Position numbers and translations under genes: made by a program
NCBI GenBank assembly: GCA_021648585.1
Contig: JAKISM010000117.1
Coordinates: 1 to 7,856, forward strand
Origin: Devosiaceae bacterium
Lineage (GTDB): Bacteria > Pseudomonadota > Alphaproteobacteria > Rhizobiales > Devosiaceae
Direction: 5' to 3'
DNA length: 7,856 nucleotides
Shown here: positions 7,190-7,856 of the stretch, piece after piece
How the letters are laid out: each line of letters begins with the position of its first letter
How positions within the stretch are numbered: position 1 is the first letter of the stretch
Notes under the pieces: model-generated
The model's input: only the letters and a program-made list of their open reading frames with translations
Databases searched by the model: none
What the model was told of the DNA's origin: nothing

Positions 7190-7856
7190 TAATACTTGCC
7201 TGCTCAACGCTACCTGCTTGTTCTGCGTTGGTGGGGAGTGAAACAATTATTCTCGTTCCTTTTGGCTCACGCTTTTCAAGCAAAATTGAGCCAGAATGTA
7301 AATTTACAAAACTTTTAACGATTGCTAGACCCAAGCCTGCACCAGTTTGTTGCCCCTGTGTTGCTTTTCTTTCAAATCGATTAAATAAAACAGCCTTCAT
7401 TTCCTCTGAAATACCCTCCCCCTCATCTTCTATTGTAAAAATAATGCGATCATTATTTGAAGAAATATTTAACCAAACTTTAGACCCAACCTCAGAAAAG
7501 CGCATTGCATTTGCAAGTAAATTATAAAGAATTTGCACAATTCTAGTGCTATCAGCAATTAGGGGCGGTAAATTATTTTCAATTTTTACTATTAAATTTA
7601 TTTCAGCTTTCGTGCCAGCAAAATCATTCATGCTAACAAGTCCAGCTTTAGCACGTTCAACTAATTGCATAATATCAACTTGCTCAAAATCTAGCTCAGC
7701 AACCCCCGCATCAATAGTTGCAAGATCAAGAATATTATCTATTAAAATACCAAGTCTTTGCGATGAGTTTTTAATATAGGAAGTATATTCCTGTTGTTTT
7801 TTGTTTAATTCCCCCGAAACACCAGAATCAAGCATATCAGAAAAGCCGATAATATT
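7182..7856 (-). CDS. divL: C-terminal part of a sensor histidine kinase, probably DivL; N-terminus beyond the window
   Basis: The frame is open to the right edge (first visible residues NIIGFSDMLDSG), so the Met codon at 7835 is internal and not the start. The 224 visible residues hold the second half of a HisKA dimerisation domain, with GEL..KQQEY and ILDLATIDAG (about 41-51), then a complete HATPase_c domain: N-box QILYNLLANAMRFS (108-121), G1 DEGEGI (144-149), F-box FNRFER (158-163) and G2 TGAGLGLAIVKS (171-182). A short tail after SLPT ends by overlapping tsaE. The phospho-acceptor would lie roughly 8-10 residues beyond the edge. The wording around GFS..L.SGVSGEL and the place before tsaE-addB-addA-trxA fit DivL, the kinase that regulates CckA and so CtrA in alphaproteobacterial cell-cycle control. 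In Caulobacter its acceptor is tyrosine. That it is a kinase C-terminus is certain; DivL is inferred from the neighbourhood and remembered similarity. A PAS-type kinase of another branch is the alternative. Confidence 0.85.
   Translation of the reverse strand, partial: NIIGFSDMLDSGVSGELNKKQQEYTSYIKNSSQRLGILIDNILDLATIDAGVAELDFEQVDIMQLVERAKAGLVSMNDFAGTKAEINLIVKIENNLPPLIADSTRIVQILYNLLANAMRFSEVGSKVWLNISSNNDRIIFTIEDEGEGISEEMKAVLFNRFERKATQGQQTGAGLGLAIVKSFVNLHSGSILLEKREPKGTRIIVSLPTNAEQAGSVEQASISA

Noticed and set aside
7228..7527. 99-codon open frame on the + strand
   Set aside because: Antisense to the conserved HATPase domain of the kinase; constrained by the real gene on the other strand.
117..7856. 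Frequent TTGCTC(A) word as a possible Chi site or uptake sequence
   Set aside because: Nearly all instances fall on Glu-Gln codon pairs GAG-CAA in the coding frame, so codon context explains them; a Chi or uptake word should also occur out of frame and on both strands.
1..7856. Novel defence or mobile system
   Set aside because: Every long frame is accounted for by conserved core genes; there are no transposases, tRNA genes, direct repeats or arrays. AddAB itself degrades foreign linear DNA, but that is well known.

Overview
The window is an AT-rich stretch of chromosomal core DNA from an alphaproteobacterium, most probably a low-G+C member of the Hyphomicrobiales (Rhizobiales) or a close relative. 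Three things point there: the alphaproteobacterial subtypes of AddA and AddB, the gene order kinase - tsaE - addB - addA - trxA, and a DivL-like kinase end. All genes lie on the minus strand, so transcription runs from the right end of the window to the left.

In the direction of transcription the layout is as follows. (1) 7856-7182 holds the C-terminal part of a sensor histidine kinase, probably the cell-cycle kinase DivL. Its N-terminus and phospho-acceptor residue lie beyond the window edge. (2) About 7189-6686 is tsaE, the ATPase of the tRNA t6A modification pathway. It overlaps the kinase end and has an ambiguous non-ATG start. (3) 6651-3586 is addB and (4) 3593-117 is addA, overlapping by 8 nt and together encoding the AddAB helicase-nuclease that processes double-strand breaks. 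(5) 34-1 is the first 11 codons of thioredoxin trxA, after an 82-nt gap with a possible promoter.

Spacing suggests one transcription unit from the kinase through addA: overlap, 34-nt gap, overlap. trxA probably also has its own promoter. AddA and AddB work as one enzyme. AddA supplies the active SF1 helicase motor and a nuclease. AddB supplies a second nuclease on an inactive helicase-like scaffold. TsaE and the kinase are unrelated in function, and their neighbourhood with addBA is a conserved alphaproteobacterial arrangement rather than a pathway.

I found no mobile element, RNA gene, CRISPR array or unknown gene system, and no intergenic stretch longer than 82 nt. The points worth a second look are modest: a strong codon-context effect on glutamate codons, a near-perfect hairpin at the end of tsaE, the uncertain tsaE start, a tsaE-addB junction without the two cell-wall recycling genes often found there, and an AddB without Walker A or Fe-S cysteines.
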